From the NCBI GenBank assembly GCA_030272585.1, contig BSYQ01000008.1, positions 3,348,001-3,412,000 of the forward strand: 64,000 nt of DNA. Direction: 5' to 3'. Under the pieces are notes generated by a model. The model did not search any database, had not been told where the DNA came from, and saw only the letters and a list, made by a program, of their open reading frames with translations. The first letter of the stretch is position 1; every line of letters begins with the position of its first letter. Below are positions 11,701 through 26,700 of this stretch, piece after piece. Made by a program: the position numbers and the translations under genes. Source of the DNA: Bryopsis sp. KO-2023 (lineage: Eukaryota > Chlorophyta > Ulvophyceae > Bryopsidales > Bryopsidaceae).

Positions 11701-14700
11701 GAAAACCCGCAGGGCCAGCCAGCGTGCAGAGATGATGGATTTTGCGTGGTGGTTTCTTAATCTTGTATGAGCACTACCCTGTTCTAAAGATATAGAATTT
11801 TAACTGTCAGAAGGATCGAGATGCTCCCCCTGATCTTCTTAAAACAGAAAAAAACTAAAATTGGTCAACTTTTCGGAGTTCTGTTCTTTTGAATGTAACA
11901 TTAGAGTAAGGTTTCATAGGTGAAAGCTATGTAGGTCGCCCGATCAATTGACATGGACAGTCTAAAAATAGAAACATGACTTTTCATCGAATTTTCTTGC
12001 ACTTTCTTTCCTGGACCGGTTGAAGTAGAAACATAATATTCGAAGGGGAAAAAAAGTGATGCAAGCTTCAAAATCCTAACCAAAAAACGGCATTGTTGCA
12101 AATCCACAAGAATTTGAATATTCATCTTTAGAAATTCAAAAAAACACCCCTTGATCTATAAGTCAATAAGTTCGCATGTATGTGTCTCCACTTACTTATC
12201 GACATTTAAACGTACCAACAAAAAAAAGCCTGAAAACTTCCACAACTTCATAATCAACTTTACAATGTGAATTTACAATACTGCTAAATTCTCATTAGCT
12301 TCTCATTAGCTTCTCGGTAGCTCCTCGGTAGCTTCTGCGAGTGCCAGTGAACACCCCACTCAGCACGAACTGAGAGCTTATGAAAGATTTCGGACATTCA
12401 AAACTTCAGATTCACCCCCACATGTCAAGCACTTCCCACCAGGGAAAGCAAACAGTGACAAGAATAAAAAAAAACACGTGCTGCCCTGTTTCCAGGGAGC
12501 TCATCGACACCTCCTTCCGGAAGCTCCGCTCTGCGGAAGCTGCCTTCGAGCTGCTGCAGAATTTCAAATCGATCAAATCCAAGGGGGCCATCCAGCGCCA
12601 AATGATGAACAAAGTGAACGACATTCTGCAGCAATTTTCCCGGGAAATCGACCTGACAGCTCAGATCTTCGAAGTTCATCGAGACACCCCCCCATTGACA
12701 CGAAACCAGCCCCCCGTGGCTGGGGCCATCAAATGGAGCAGGTCTTTGTTTGCCAGGGTGAAGCAGACAATGAACAAATTGATGGGGGTGGAGGCAGACA
12801 TCCGCGGGGAGGATTCTGGGAGGGAGGTTCATGAGAAATATATGTCTTTTGCTCGAGCCGTGATGAATTTCGAGAAGAAGAAATTTTCTGCATGGGCTGA
12901 AACGGCCGATGGAATCGCTATGCAACACCTCAAGCAGTCCATTCTGAAAAAAAATCCAGAATCTGGTAATGAGAAGGAAAAAAACAAGCGATGTGGACTT
13001 CACTTCTTTTTCTTTCCCGGAGCACACATCAAGGCATTCATAATACACAAGAGGAATAATATTTATGTATGTAATTTATATCCATAAATAAAGCTAATAT
13101 TTATGATACATTTTTTTCCTGAAGCCATAACCTGTGATGGAAGGGACCCCAATTTTCTCATCGAATTTAGGATTTGCATGGTTCTTTTTTTTTCAAAACC
13201 TATCCACTACTAAAGGCTTGTTGATTTTTCATTCCATGATGAGTCGAGAATCTGAGGGGTGGATTGATTGGGCTCCAGGAAAAATCGAAGTCAACTTCCA
13301 CAACGATTTGACCCAGCTCATCCGTGAAACTCGTTACTTGGATCGCATGGGGTTCACCATTCCAGACATCGCCCTGAACGTCACTCTGCAGGAAGACAAA
13401 TATCACCAGTGTGTGGAAGGGTTGAATCGTATGTTGGAAAACTACTATCAGGTGCTTCCAGCAGCTCGAGTCCTTTTTTCCTTTGTTTTTCCCAAACGAA
13501 ATTCTTCGCTCGAATCCTTTTCTTTTCCAAATAAAAATTTTCTCTCGAATCCCTTTCTTTTCTTTTTCCCAAACAAGATTTTTCACTCGAATCCTTTCCT
13601 TTTTCGTTTTCCCCAAACGAAAAATTCTTCGCTCGAAAACGAACACCCACACCACCAGTCAGTCTGGTGTCCTCAACCGACAAATCGATACCTAGTGTCA
13701 ACCTAAAACGGAAAAAAAAACTTGACTTCGATGTGACAGGTCATCAGTCAGCTTTCCCAAGTCGAGACCACGCTGATGCAGCAAAAACTCCAGCAGCTGG
13801 AAATAGCTTTGGACCCGGGTTTCTCCCCGCTGAACTGGAACTCTCTGGGCATCCCCGATTTTATCACCTCCTGCAACAAAGCCATCAACGAATTCCAGTC
13901 CCTGGGCAATCAAGTCCAAAAGAACTCCTCGATTATCGAAAAAGTGGTGCACAGCATTGCCAACGGAAAAATAGCGACAGAGCCTCCCGAAAGCGAAGAC
14001 GTGATGGACCTCCAGGAATTCTATGAGCACATCGAGAAGCAACGGCTGCACACTGTGGAGCATTTGGTCAAGAAATATCGTACGATTTCACCGCTTCTTG
14101 GAAAGGTATTGTTGACCTCAGCTGCAGGCATGATCAAATAAGCATAGCAAATCTGAAAAGTGATTTGCACTGGTGCAAAGCATGCCAATTTTTTTTTTAC
14201 ACGATCAACGATTCATTGTACGGAGTGGTGTTTGCAGTAAAGCTAATATCAGTGCACTTCTACCTGGGTCAGGGGATATGTCTGTCATGTTGAACGCAGT
14301 GCTAATACCATTGCTCATCTTGAGGGAAAAACCCAAATGCATGCTTTGGCCCCCCCAAAAAACCATGCTGGTTTGGGATTATAATTCTGAGGAATGGAAG
14401 TTGATATATTCGAGATTTTTTTTTTCCAACTCAACAAAATGATGGTGTGCTGGGCCAGGTCGAGGAGGCAGTTTGTGGAACCAACACCAGCAAATCTACT
14501 TCCATGGCTGTGTATTATACATACTGGGAGAGGTTGATTTTCCAGGCCCTCAATTCAATGGTTTTGAATGCCATGACCAGTTTTCAAACCATGATCAACA
14601 AGAGGACAGGCAAAAACAAATCTTCTGGAGACAGCAAATTGAAAGCCCCTCTTTTTAAGGTCGGCAAATACCCGCCCCCGGGGGGGACCCTGGATTTCCC

Positions 14701-17700
14701 AAAGAAAAACACTGGGAAAAAAGTAAAAATAAAACAAATAAATAAATACATAAGAATATATACAGATGGATTTATAATGGGTTTTTTTCCCCATTGTGAT
14801 AGTACAATACTACAATCGTGTGCGCTTGACAAACAAATATGGCCTCTTTTCAGGTATCCATGTCGCTGAATAACCCGGAGATTATCGTCCAGCCACCTGT
14901 CAGTGAAGTGAACAAATTGCTGGGCCGCCTCGTGAAAAATATTGTGGAGAGCACCAAACCCTTTTTACGCTGGATGAACGGAACATGCATCGAGACACCA
15001 GAGCAAACCCGTGGGGATGACGAAGAACCAATCGTTTTCACGTTCTATTGGGATGTCGCTGCAAACCCACAGGTACCATCTCCTCCGCCACACGAAACAC
15101 GTGATGCTGCCGCCATTAAGATGCGTCCAGTGTTCAAGGCGACCTTGTCGCAACTGTGCTTGTGCAGGTGATCAAGACCATGCTGACGCTGAACCACTCC
15201 ATTCAAAAGGCGATATCTGGCATCAATCGCTACGTGGAGAGCTGGCGGCGGCATCAGTCTCTTTGGAAGACGGAAAAAACTGCGGTCCTGGAAAAGTTCA
15301 AAGCCCGAGATCCCACCAACGCTCAGTTTGAGGAAAAGCTCGCTAAATACACCAAGGCAAGCACCCGACACCCCTCCTCTGGATGGCTACCGAAGCATCT
15401 CCACAGTGTGGTTGGGGATGCGTTGTCTGAACACATATGAACCAGTCTCGCTGAACTACCGTTGTGTGCAGCTCGCCCATGAGATATTTAGCCAGGCCAA
15501 GGAGTTCGACTTGGACTTCATTCGAATTTCTTGTCACTCGCTCGCTGCGTCCGTGCGCAACGAGGCCCTGGGATGGGTAAAAGCCACATGCAATGCAATG
15601 CGGGACGTCGACGTCTTGAGGCTTCAGTCTATGAACGAAAACATCCAAGAGCTGGCTGAGGCGCTCCGAAAGACGCCCGAGACTTTAGACGAGCTGAAGG
15701 AGGTCCTTAACACCGTCAACACGATTCGGACGTCAGGTATCCTCCACAACTTGCCAATGCGCTGTGGCGGCGCTGTGGGAGCTTTCGGGCATCAAGACGA
15801 TCGAGCATTTCCCTCTCGAATGTCCTTCAGGGATGCGAATGGAGCTGGACTATCTGGATCTCGAGGAGCGCTTTCGAACGCGCGTCTTGTACGCTTCGCA
15901 GGATATTCTGGAAGTGGCTGCGTCGGAGCACGCACAAGCGTGTGCCGTTCGAGTGGTCTGGCTGGAGCTGGTCGACGAAGCAGACAACGTGGATTGCCAA
16001 CTGGAAGATACAAAGAACAAGTTCTCTGAAACCACAAGACAGCAGGTACTCCACACAGTGCAGTGCATAGCACTTTGCCACATGTGCTACTGTTCCTCCA
16101 GCCAGAGCAGGAAGTGCATGCTGATCCTCCTGTACTCATCTGAAACGTAGGTGCGGGATTTCAGTGGTGTAACCACCGAGTTCCTGGAGAAATTCAAGTC
16201 TGGGGGTCCAGGAAATCCTAACTTGCCTCTGTCGAAAGGGTACGAATTGTTGAAGCAGTTTTCTGCTGAACTGGAGGAACACAGACAAGCCAGAGAGCAG
16301 CTCGTCCTTGCAGAGAAACTCTTTGACATGGACATAACCGGTTACCCAGACCTGGTGCAGGTCAGTGGCAGTAACAATCACAGCTTCCGCACAAATGCTG
16401 GCCTCCATTTTTCATCCTCGTAAAGTGGCTTTTTTTCTGTAGTGTTTTTGGCATGCTGGTGGAGCTCTTTGGCGTCTGGCTAGGAATGGAGACGCTGACC
16501 TGTTCGCACCAATGATATCAATTTCTTTCCGTGTTTAGGTCGAAACTGAGATGAAGAAGCTGCAGCAAATCTATGCTGTGTATGCCGAGCATGCGGATGC
16601 AGTTCGACAGTACTCGACCATGCTGTGGTCCGAGCTGGATGTCGACAAAATGATGGTGGGAACTGAGGAGATTTCTCAGAAGCTCAAGAAGCTGAAAGAC
16701 TTGAGGCACATGCAGATGTTCGAGGTGGTCGAGCAGGAGATTCAGGGCTTCCAAAAAGCATTACCCTTGATGAAAGAGCTCAAATCGGATGCCCTGAGGT
16801 AGCACCCATAGTGGCCCAATCAACCACACCCTTAATCGTATTTAGTGTAGCCTACACCGTTTCCGTAAACGGCAGAAATTTTAGAAAACAGAAAATAGTG
16901 TGGGCCACACTACTTCTGAAATCTGCACTTATTGTTGACGTTTTGGTTTTCCATGCATTAGTGTGGCCTGCAATTTTACTGGGGTAACACTATTAAACGA
17001 CCCACACTAAATACGATTAAGGGTGTGCAGATTTGATAGTGGTACCCACCAGGATTTGACCGCCAAGCCAGCAGTGTGATCCGTAACCTTGTGCCTCAAT
17101 CACGAGCGTTTTTTTATTGGGGTTTTTCATGAGGGTTTTTTTTATTGGAGCCGACGCCCTCACTTTTCGTGAAAGATGGAATATTAATTTTAGTAAGAGG
17201 TAGTTCCGTGAGAGTCTGTGGTCCAAATCGTGGTGTGGAAATGTGTTCAGGAAGCGACATTGGGCCCAGTTGATGGAAATCACCGGTCAGCAATTCGACA
17301 TGGATCCCAAGACGTTCACCCTGGGCAGCATGTTTGCAATGCAGCTGCACAATCACACCGACGAAATCAACAAGGTCACGAACATGGCCATCAAGGAGCT
17401 GACCATAGAGTCGGAGATAAAGAAACTGGCGGAAGTCTGGAAGGATCAAAAGTTCGAGGTCCACAAGTACATGAAAGTGAGAAATCATTGAGAAATCAAT
17501 GCTAGAGGGGAAAAATATATACATAAATCAACCCATCGATTTACAATTTCCGCCAACCCCGTCGCATCAATGCTTAGTCCTTCCTGAATGTTTTAGATCA
17601 GCATTATCACAATTAGTAGTGGGAGCTGGATGAGAAGGGAGCTGGAGAAAAAAAAAGGCTTTTGTCGGTGGATCGACAATTGGGGCTGAATGTCTGATTA

Positions 17701-20700
17701 GCCATTTTCATTCATTCATGCATTTATTTGTGTGTGAAAAAAATACTCACAAACGCACATGCAGGGGACGGAGGATCGAGGGTATGTGCTGCGTGCCACC
17801 GACGAAATAACGCTGCTTTTGGAAGACATGGGGCTGAACCTCCAGTCCATGATGGCCTCCCCGTTCGTGAGGCCTTTCCTGGAAGAAGTGAGAAAGTGGG
17901 AGCAAAGGGTGTCTTTGATCGGTGAGTGCATCGAGGTGTGGATGCTGGTCCAGAGAAAATGGATGTACTTGGAGTCCATATTCGTGGGCTCCGACGACAT
18001 TCGGCAGCAGCTGCCCAAAGAGGCAAAGCGATTCGACCAGATCGACCGAACCTGGCAAAAAATAATGGTGGACACGCACAAAAACAGAAACGTCCTGGAA
18101 GCATGCAGCTTCGATGGAAGGCAAGTTGGACAAATTTTTTCGAAACCAACCCATGTACATTATTGCTCGAACTCTTTTTGTCAGACACGGTGCAGCCGGC
18201 TGATTTCGGTGGTGGTGAATTCTGGATGTCAGACTGGATGCCCTGAATGAATTGAGCGAGTCTTTGGAGAACTGCCAGAAGTCTTTGAGCGAGTATTTGG
18301 ACACCAAGCGGTGTGCCTTCCCCCGCTTCTTTTTCATATCGGACGATGAACTGCTCAGCATCCTGGGGACGTCGGACCCCACGTCAGTCCAGGAGCACAT
18401 GCTCAAGCTCTTCGATAATTGTGCCTCCCTCCGTTTCGGAAGAGGCAACAAATCCGTCGTGGGGATGACTTCTTCTGAAAAAGAAGGATTCGATTTTCTG
18501 GCACCTGTGGCGATCGAGGGGGCCGTGGAGGTCTGGATGAAAAACGTCGAGAGTGAAATGAGGAGGACCTTGTATCAAATATCCAAAGAAGGCGTTTTCT
18601 ATTATGCAAAACAAGCCAGAAGCAAGTGAGTGTGTGGATCGTGTGGTGGTTTTGGAAAATTCCGATGAAAAGCAATGGTGCTGCCTTATGTTAACCCATA
18701 TAACTCCTTCGAAAAGCGAATAGGATACATTAATAATTACGCTCGTTGCTTTTTTTTTGGGGGGGGGGGGTGATGGGGCCAGATAATCATCTACCGCATG
18801 TCTGACAAGCTGCTTGTTCTGGCAATGCAGGTGGATCAGTGGCAATCTAGGTATGGTGACGCTCTTGGGCAGTCAGATTTGGTGGACATGGGAAACGGAG
18901 GACGTTTTCAGAAGAGTTCGGGACGGAAACAAGCATGCCATGAAAGAATTCGCCCAAAAATTGACCAGCCATTTGGGGGATCTGACCACGATGGTGAGGG
19001 GCGACCTTTCCGAAGAGGACAGGAAAAAAGTGAACACGCTGATCATCATCGACGTGCATGCCCGGGACATCATTTCTACTTTCGTGAGGGATTCCATCAT
19101 GGATGCTCGAGAATTCGCATGGGAGTCCCAGCTTCGTTTCTATTGGGAACGAGACGATGTACGGTGAACCAAGAAATGCCGAAATTCATGTGTGAATGTT
19201 TTTTTCTGAAGCTGCCGCTTTCACTCCTCGACGTTTCTCCCCTACACCCCAGGGCTTTCTCTCCGTGAAATCAAATTTCCCAGTGGAAATATGCACTTTT
19301 TTGCTTTTTTTTAGGGTTCGGTATGGGGAAAATTGATAGCTTTGTACTGTGTGCAGTACAGTTTTGGTCAATATGTGGGCATTTATTATTGCTGTGTGTG
19401 GTGTCTCGTTCCAGGACGATGTCATCCTCCAGCAATGCACTGGTCTGTTCCAGTATGGCTACGAGTATATGGGGCTGAATGGGCGATTAGTCATCACGGC
19501 ATTGACCGATCGATGCTACATGACACTCACCACAGCACTCACATATAGACTCGGTGGAGCCCCTGCTGGGCCGGCGGGAACAGGTATCCCCTCGCAAAAA
19601 AAAATCGAAGGTTAAAAAAAAAGCTGCATTCAAGATGACCGAATGTCCTCTGAAATGTTGTGGTTTTTTTTTCAAGGTAAAACCGAAACAACGAAGGATC
19701 TGGCAAAGTCTATGGCTTTGTTGTGTGTGGTGTTCAATTGTGGAGAAGGGCTGGACTACAAAGCGATGGCCTCGATATTCTCTGGGCTGGTGCAATGCGG
19801 GGCCTGGGGCTGTTTCGATGAGTTCAATAGAATCGAGGCAGAGGTTTTGAGCGTGGTGTCTTCCCAGATCAAATTGGTAAAGTTCAAAAAAAAAAGCTTT
19901 GGTGAAGGTGGATGGGTCTTTGGTTAAAGAAATGAGTAGGGGTGACAATGGGCTGGAGGGCGAATATATATATATATATGAACGAATGAATGCTTAATTC
20001 ACATTAGGCAAACTTGCCCAACGATATATATATATATATTCTATTATTATTATTATTATTAATTAGTTATTTTTGCCCCGCTCTCAGGCACCTCATTATT
20101 TTCAAATACATGAAGAAAAACAACACCCAATGGTATCAGCTGGGCTGAATTGATTTAATGTTTTAATTCTTGCTTGATTAATTCTTTCTTTTTGAAAAAC
20201 ACCATGAAGAAGAAAAGGACACCTCATTGATCCAGTTTTTTTCTTCTTCTCCTTTTCTCGATAGATTCAAGAGGCCTTGAAGAACGACTTGACAAGATTT
20301 CAATTCGAAGGCAAAGAAATTGCTCTGGACCCCAGAACTGGAATTTTCATTACGATGAACCCTGGGTATGCCGGAAGGACAGAGTTGCCTGACAATCTGA
20401 AAGCTCTTTTCCGCCCGGTCACCATGGTGGTGCCAGACCTGGAGCAAATTTGCGAAATCATGCTGTTTTCGGAAGGCTTCGATGGGGCAAAGGTAAAAAA
20501 ACACAGAGAGAGAAAACCTGGAAAAGTGTGCGTCTGTTTTCTCATGTTCATACTTTTGCCAAGGGTGTTTTATGGGGTAATCATGATAAGGTTTAAAAAC
20601 CCACTGGTTACTCATTCGGAGGCAGCTGTTCGATCGATGGGCCTTCTCTGATCGAGTGGACTGAGCTTCCCTCGCATCGTGTTGTGTTTTTTGGCAGGTG

Positions 20701-23700
20701 CTTGCCAAAAAAATGACGGTGCTGTACAAGCTCTCCAAGGAGCAGCTGTCCAAGCAGCACCATTATGATTTTGGGCTGAGAGCCCTGAAGTCTGTGCTGG
20801 TCATGGCGGGATCGTTGAAGAGAGGGGAGGCCGACATGAGCGAGGAGCTTGTGTTGATGAGGGCATTGCGCGACATGAATTTGCCAAAATTTGTTTTCGA
20901 CGATGTACCCCTGTTCTTGGGACTGATAAACGATCTGTTCCCTGGCATGGACTGCCCACGAGTCAGGTATGGGCTGGTGTGTGTGTGCGCATTGATGTTC
21001 ATCTGTGGTGTTGTCACTTCCCGAGACCTTGAGTAGTGCCGGTGGTCTGACTGAGGAGTGGCGGTTTACACCAGATATCCCCAATTCAACGATGAAGTGG
21101 AGCAAGACTTGGCGGAACATGGATACAAGGTCAGAGGGTTGAACGAGTGTAGTTTTAAGGTCACCAAGCTCCAGGATGATTGTCTGACTCGTTTCTTGCA
21201 TCGGTATTTGCGAAGGTTTTGGCCGGGCCATCAGAGCAGGTGGACAAAGTCATTCAGCTGTATGAAGTGATGATGACCAGGCACACCACCATGGTTGTCG
21301 GACAAACGGGTGGAGGCAAGTCCGTGATCATCAACACCCTCGCTCGGTCCCTCACAAAGATGGGGAAGAAAACGAGCTTGCACATTGTCAATCCAAAGGT
21401 GCCTGAGCATAGCTCCCTTTATTGCTCCATCTATTCGTTCACTCGAACAAACCCATCAGACCACTAAAGAGCCCTGGACCATCACACCTTATTCACTGAT
21501 GACCATCGCAAAAGAACCAACAGTTGAAATCAGAATCCAACCCTGTTTTCTCTCTTACTTAAGCGGCGGCTGCATAATTTCATGATGTCAAGACCGCCAG
21601 CCGGGCGTTACACATGACGTGCGTGCGTGAGCGTTACCAACGAACAATGCGTTTTCTTTAGGCCGTTACAGTGGCGGAACTCTATGGTGTGCTGGACCCG
21701 GACACGCGCGACTGGACGGATGGGCTTCTGTCGCACCTGTTCCGAGAGCTCAACAAGCGCCTACCTCAAGGCAGAGATGAGGCCCGGTACATTGTGTTCG
21801 ATGGAGACGTCGATGCAGTGTGGGTCGAGAACATGAACTCAGTGATGGACGACAACAAACTCTTGACCTTGCCCAATGGAGAGCGCATTCGGCTGCAAGA
21901 TCACTGCAAACTGCTCTTCGAGGTGTTCGACCTTCAGTACGCCAGTCCCGCAACGATCAGTCGTTGTGGAATGGTGTACGTCGATTCGCGAAATCTGGGA
22001 TACGACCCTTACATATTCTCCTGGCTGAACAAAAGGTAAGAAACGCCAACATCTGCCGAAATCCGAATTTTGGCTTTGGATGGTTTTTGTCATCATTTGG
22101 TACTGCAGACGACTGTGAAAATCGTAACGCCAACAAACATAAGAGAAACCGACAAAAGTGAAGCGTACGATACTTCCACCGTTCAGGCAGAACGAGCAGG
22201 AACGAGAAAACCTGAAGCTCCTGTTCGAAAAGTATGTCGGAGCATGCATCGACTGGTGTCTGGAGGGCGTCGATGGAGACGAACTCGTCAAAAAACCCAG
22301 GCAGATTATCCCAGCAACCAACCTCAACATGGTCACACAACTTACAAATTTTTTGGATATTTTTCTGGCGGAACATGCCGAAGCAACAAAAGACACACAG
22401 GTAGACCCCCAGCAAAAACATACCAAAGCAAGTCCACATCATCAAAATTGCTTAAGAATGCTCCCGGCGGGGCTCGAACCCGCGACTTCCGGCTCATAAG
22501 ACCAGCGCTCTAACCAACTGAGCTACGGGAGCTTACGATTATTGACTCGAATCACTATATATATACTACAAACAATTCGCGATCACACACCGATTCGCAC
22601 GAAAGGGCACACAGTCCCATCATACAATCGTCATTACATCAATCAACGTCCCGTTTTGACGTTTCATTCCTGCAATCAGATCCTGGAAGCATTGTTCCTC
22701 TACTGCATCGTCTGGAGTGTTGGAGCTCTGCTCATCGAGAAACCAGGCATTGAGGACCGCCACCGCTTCGATCTGTTTTTGAAAAACCTGTGTGGATTTG
22801 GCCTGGTCGATGGGGAGCGAGTCTCAGCTTCACAGCTACCATCCAGAAGTCTGTTTGAGTACAAGTTTGACCCGGGGGAAGCCTCATGGATCGCTTGGCA
22901 AACCTTCGTTGCACCGTACCACCCGCCAACAGATGGCAAATTTTCCAAAATCATCGTTCCTACAGTCGATGTCGTGAGGTGAGTCAGACAGACTCGATCC
23001 AGCTTTGCATTCATGGAAAAAACTTTTCGGTGAATTGTTCACATCAGATTCAGGCACAGCGCTGTGGTTTCCCCCGAGCGGGGATTTGAAATTGAATGGA
23101 GCTTTCAGGGTGGCTGCGAAAAAATGAGTGCTGTGGTTGTTGATCAGGTCTACTTGGCTGGTGGAAACTGTGATGAGCATGGAAAAGCCTTGCCTGTTTG
23201 TCGGGGATTCTGGCACCGCTAAGACTGTGACCATCCAGAGGCATCTGGACTCCCTTTCCAGCTCGTTTGTCAGCATGAACATGAACTTTTCGAGCCGAAC
23301 GCTGGCAGCTGATGTTCAAATCGCCATCGAAGATGTCACAGAAAAGAGAACCAAGGCATGAGCGAACAACCTCAAAAATATCAATTTCAAAGGAACTCCC
23401 CTCTTTTTCGTGTGACTGTTTTTGTCCCATTCCGGAAGAAGTGCAGTATTTAACACACGTTCGTGATGTTTCAGGATACGTATGGTCCGCCCATGGGCAA
23501 GAGGCTTGTGTTTTTTATCGATGATCTGAATATGCCTCGTGTCGATAAGTATGGAACCCAACAGCCAATCGCCCTTCTTAAGCTTTTCATCGAACGCAAG
23601 GGGATGTACGACAAGGGAAAAGAATTGAACTGGAAAAACATGAAGGATATTCAGGTACCCCACATCCATCCATTCATGCATGCATGCATGCATGCTTTTC

Positions 23701-26700
23701 TTCTTTGCCGAGCGAACTACATCAAGGGGCAGACCAAGCTAAGGGATAGACATCCACATACACAAGCGACATTGAAATCTCCAGACATTCCGTCGATTGT
23801 TCATGTATGTGTGCATGTATCGGTGTTTTAAATGGTGGTGCTGCTTTGGGTTTTCCTGTAGGTTGTGTCTGCCATGGGGCCTCCGGGTGGAGCTAGAAAT
23901 GCGATCGATCCGAGGTTTGCCTCGCTGTACGTGTCATTCAACATTCAGTTCCCAAGCACCGACAATCTCCAAACCATTTATGATGCCATCCTGTCGCATC
24001 ACATCGAGAAATTCTCGGCGGACATCAAGGATGCATGCAAGCCATTGACGAATCTGACGCTGGAGCTTTACAATCACATCGTGGAGCGTTTGCCCCCGAC
24101 ACCCTCTCGATTTCATTACATATTCAACCTCCGAGATTTGTCGAGGATATACGAGGTGAAATGTGGTTGCTTATGTAATAATCACATAATCATAATTATT
24201 ACTATTATCTAATAATGTGCCTTAATCACCTCATTATGGACGGCCTTCGTCGGACCAGTGTGCTGCCTAATGTAAATCAAATATTTGTATTCAAATATCT
24301 AATAATTATTATCATTATTATATAATTACATAATCCCCAAAAAGCTACAGTCAATATGTCTGAAGAATTTTTGATAAACCGGAACATGGGAGGTCGTCAC
24401 ATGATCACGTGAGTGACATAGTAAATTTCCACATGCCTCAATTTGCTTTTAGAAATGGAAAACCCTAATCAGTTTGAACACTTAGAATAAGAACGAAATT
24501 TACTTGACTAATTGAATAAAAGCGAAGTATTGTCTATATCCTTCCATTCTTTCCCTTACTTGGTACAGTTTTCGTGTTTCAGGGGCTTTTGCTGTCCGTT
24601 GTGGATAAATTTCCGAGTGCGATGGAGTTCATTCGTTTGTGGAGGAACGAGTGCTTGAGGGTGTTCCATGACAGACTGATTTGCGTGGAAGACAAGGAGC
24701 TGGTCCAGACAAAAATCAAAGAAATCGTTTCGGCGAACTATGGGGGCATGGCTGACCAGATCACTGCAGACCCTATTCTGTTTGGAGATTATCGACTGGC
24801 CAACAAGGTGAGGAAAAGCCCTCTTCTCAACACCCCATGCTGGTGTTATTTTTATTTTGTCAGACGGCCTCACCTTTTCTTTTTTTCTGAGGGCAGATTG
24901 GGTTTCTTCAGAGTGAAGCAAAACATGTTATTACTAATGCACAAATTCCCCCCAAAAAAACCAACATTTCTTGCAATGTCAATTCATATTCTCTTCGGGA
25001 AGCCCAACAACAAGATGATGAATTTTTATTTTTTTTGAGGGGGGGAGTCTCAATCGGGTGTTGATGTTCTGAAATGATTGGCTTAGGAGGGTGAAGTTCG
25101 ACTGTATGAAGATTTGGGGGGGTTCAGCGATATTAAGGCCATGTTGGAGGAAATCTTGGAAGAATACAATGCCAAGAGGAAACCCATGCAGTTGGTGTTT
25201 TTCGAGGATGCGCTGGAGCACTTGACAAGAATCCACCGGACGATGAGACTGCCAAGGGTAATATATATATATATACCCCCTTCTTCCTCCTCCAGAATAA
25301 GAAATAATTTTTTTTTGTTTTTTTTTGAGCTTGACCTCTATGTTCCTTCACCAAAATATATAAAGCTCTTGATTTATGAAAAGCGAAAAGGGAATAATTT
25401 AGAAAAAAAAAGATTTCAAAGTTTGACAGTGTGTGGCTGAGCGGGGGATGCTAATGGTGATGTCCATTTATAAGCAAAAAGAAGAAAAAAAAGTACTTTT
25501 ACTTTATTTTTATTCTATTTTATTTCATGTGCCAGGGGAACTGCTTGCTGGTTGGAGTGGGTGGATCAGGAAAGCAGAGCTTGTCAAAGATAGCAGCGTT
25601 CACATCAGGATGCGAGGTGTTTGAAATCACCCTCAGCAGGGGCTACGATGAGGTGGCCTTCAGGGATGACTTGAAAAAACTCTATACGATGCTGGGGGCA
25701 GAGGACAAAAAGGCAAGTTCTTTTTTTTATTTTTTTATTCTTAAGGGGAAATAAATTGAATCTGCCGACCTGTCCGTTTTCAATCAAGCAAGATATATAT
25801 AACAACAGCGTTTTCGCAGCAAGAGCAATGCGAAAAAAATTCAACTCAACACCATACGTTGAGAAAAACAAAACTAAAACAAAACGCCTTTTTTCGCTTA
25901 ACAATAAATGTCCATTTTATCCAAAATTTGCGGTGCACCGCCTCACTGTGTTGTTCCTGACTTTCTTATTTCTGTGTTGCTTTTTTTTGTTTTTTTTTGT
26001 TCCCCCCCCAGGTTATGTTCCTCTTCACAGACAGCCACGTTGCCGACGAGGGTTTCCTGGAGCTGATCAATAACATGCTGACGTCTGGAATGGTCCCTGC
26101 ACTGTACGACAATTCGGAAAAAGACGCCCTCACCGGATCGCTCCACGATGCTGTCTCAGCAACAGGGGTGGCCCCCACCAAGGAAACCTGCTGGGCATAT
26201 TTCATTCAGAAATGCAGAGACAACCTTCACATCGTCCTTGCCATGTCTCCAGTATGTGCCATCGTCTCCAAACTGAGAATGCTGCCTGTTTTTTTTTCCT
26301 TTTGCTCCTTCTGTTTGTCACCCCCAAGAAATCTATGCAATCGTCTTTTTGTACAACAAGTCACATCTAACCCCCCCCCCCCCCCTCCAGTGAACCCCCC
26401 TCCACTTTTGTGCATCCACTCGGCCTGAGCTGACCTGTACAAACATCAAGGTTACAAACAAGCCATTCTCTGTTTTGCAAATTCTGTCAGGTTGGAGAGA
26501 CCTTGCGAACGAGGTGTCGAAATTTCCCTGGAATGGTGAACAATGCTGTGATCGACTGGTTCGAGCCTTGGCCAGAACAAGCACTCCAGTCGGTGGCCAC
26601 AGTGTTCCTGGAGCAGGAAGACTTGCCGGATGCCTGCCGCCCTGAAATCGTCACTCACATGGTCAAAGTCCATCAATCCGTCCGGAATTTCAGCACCAGA

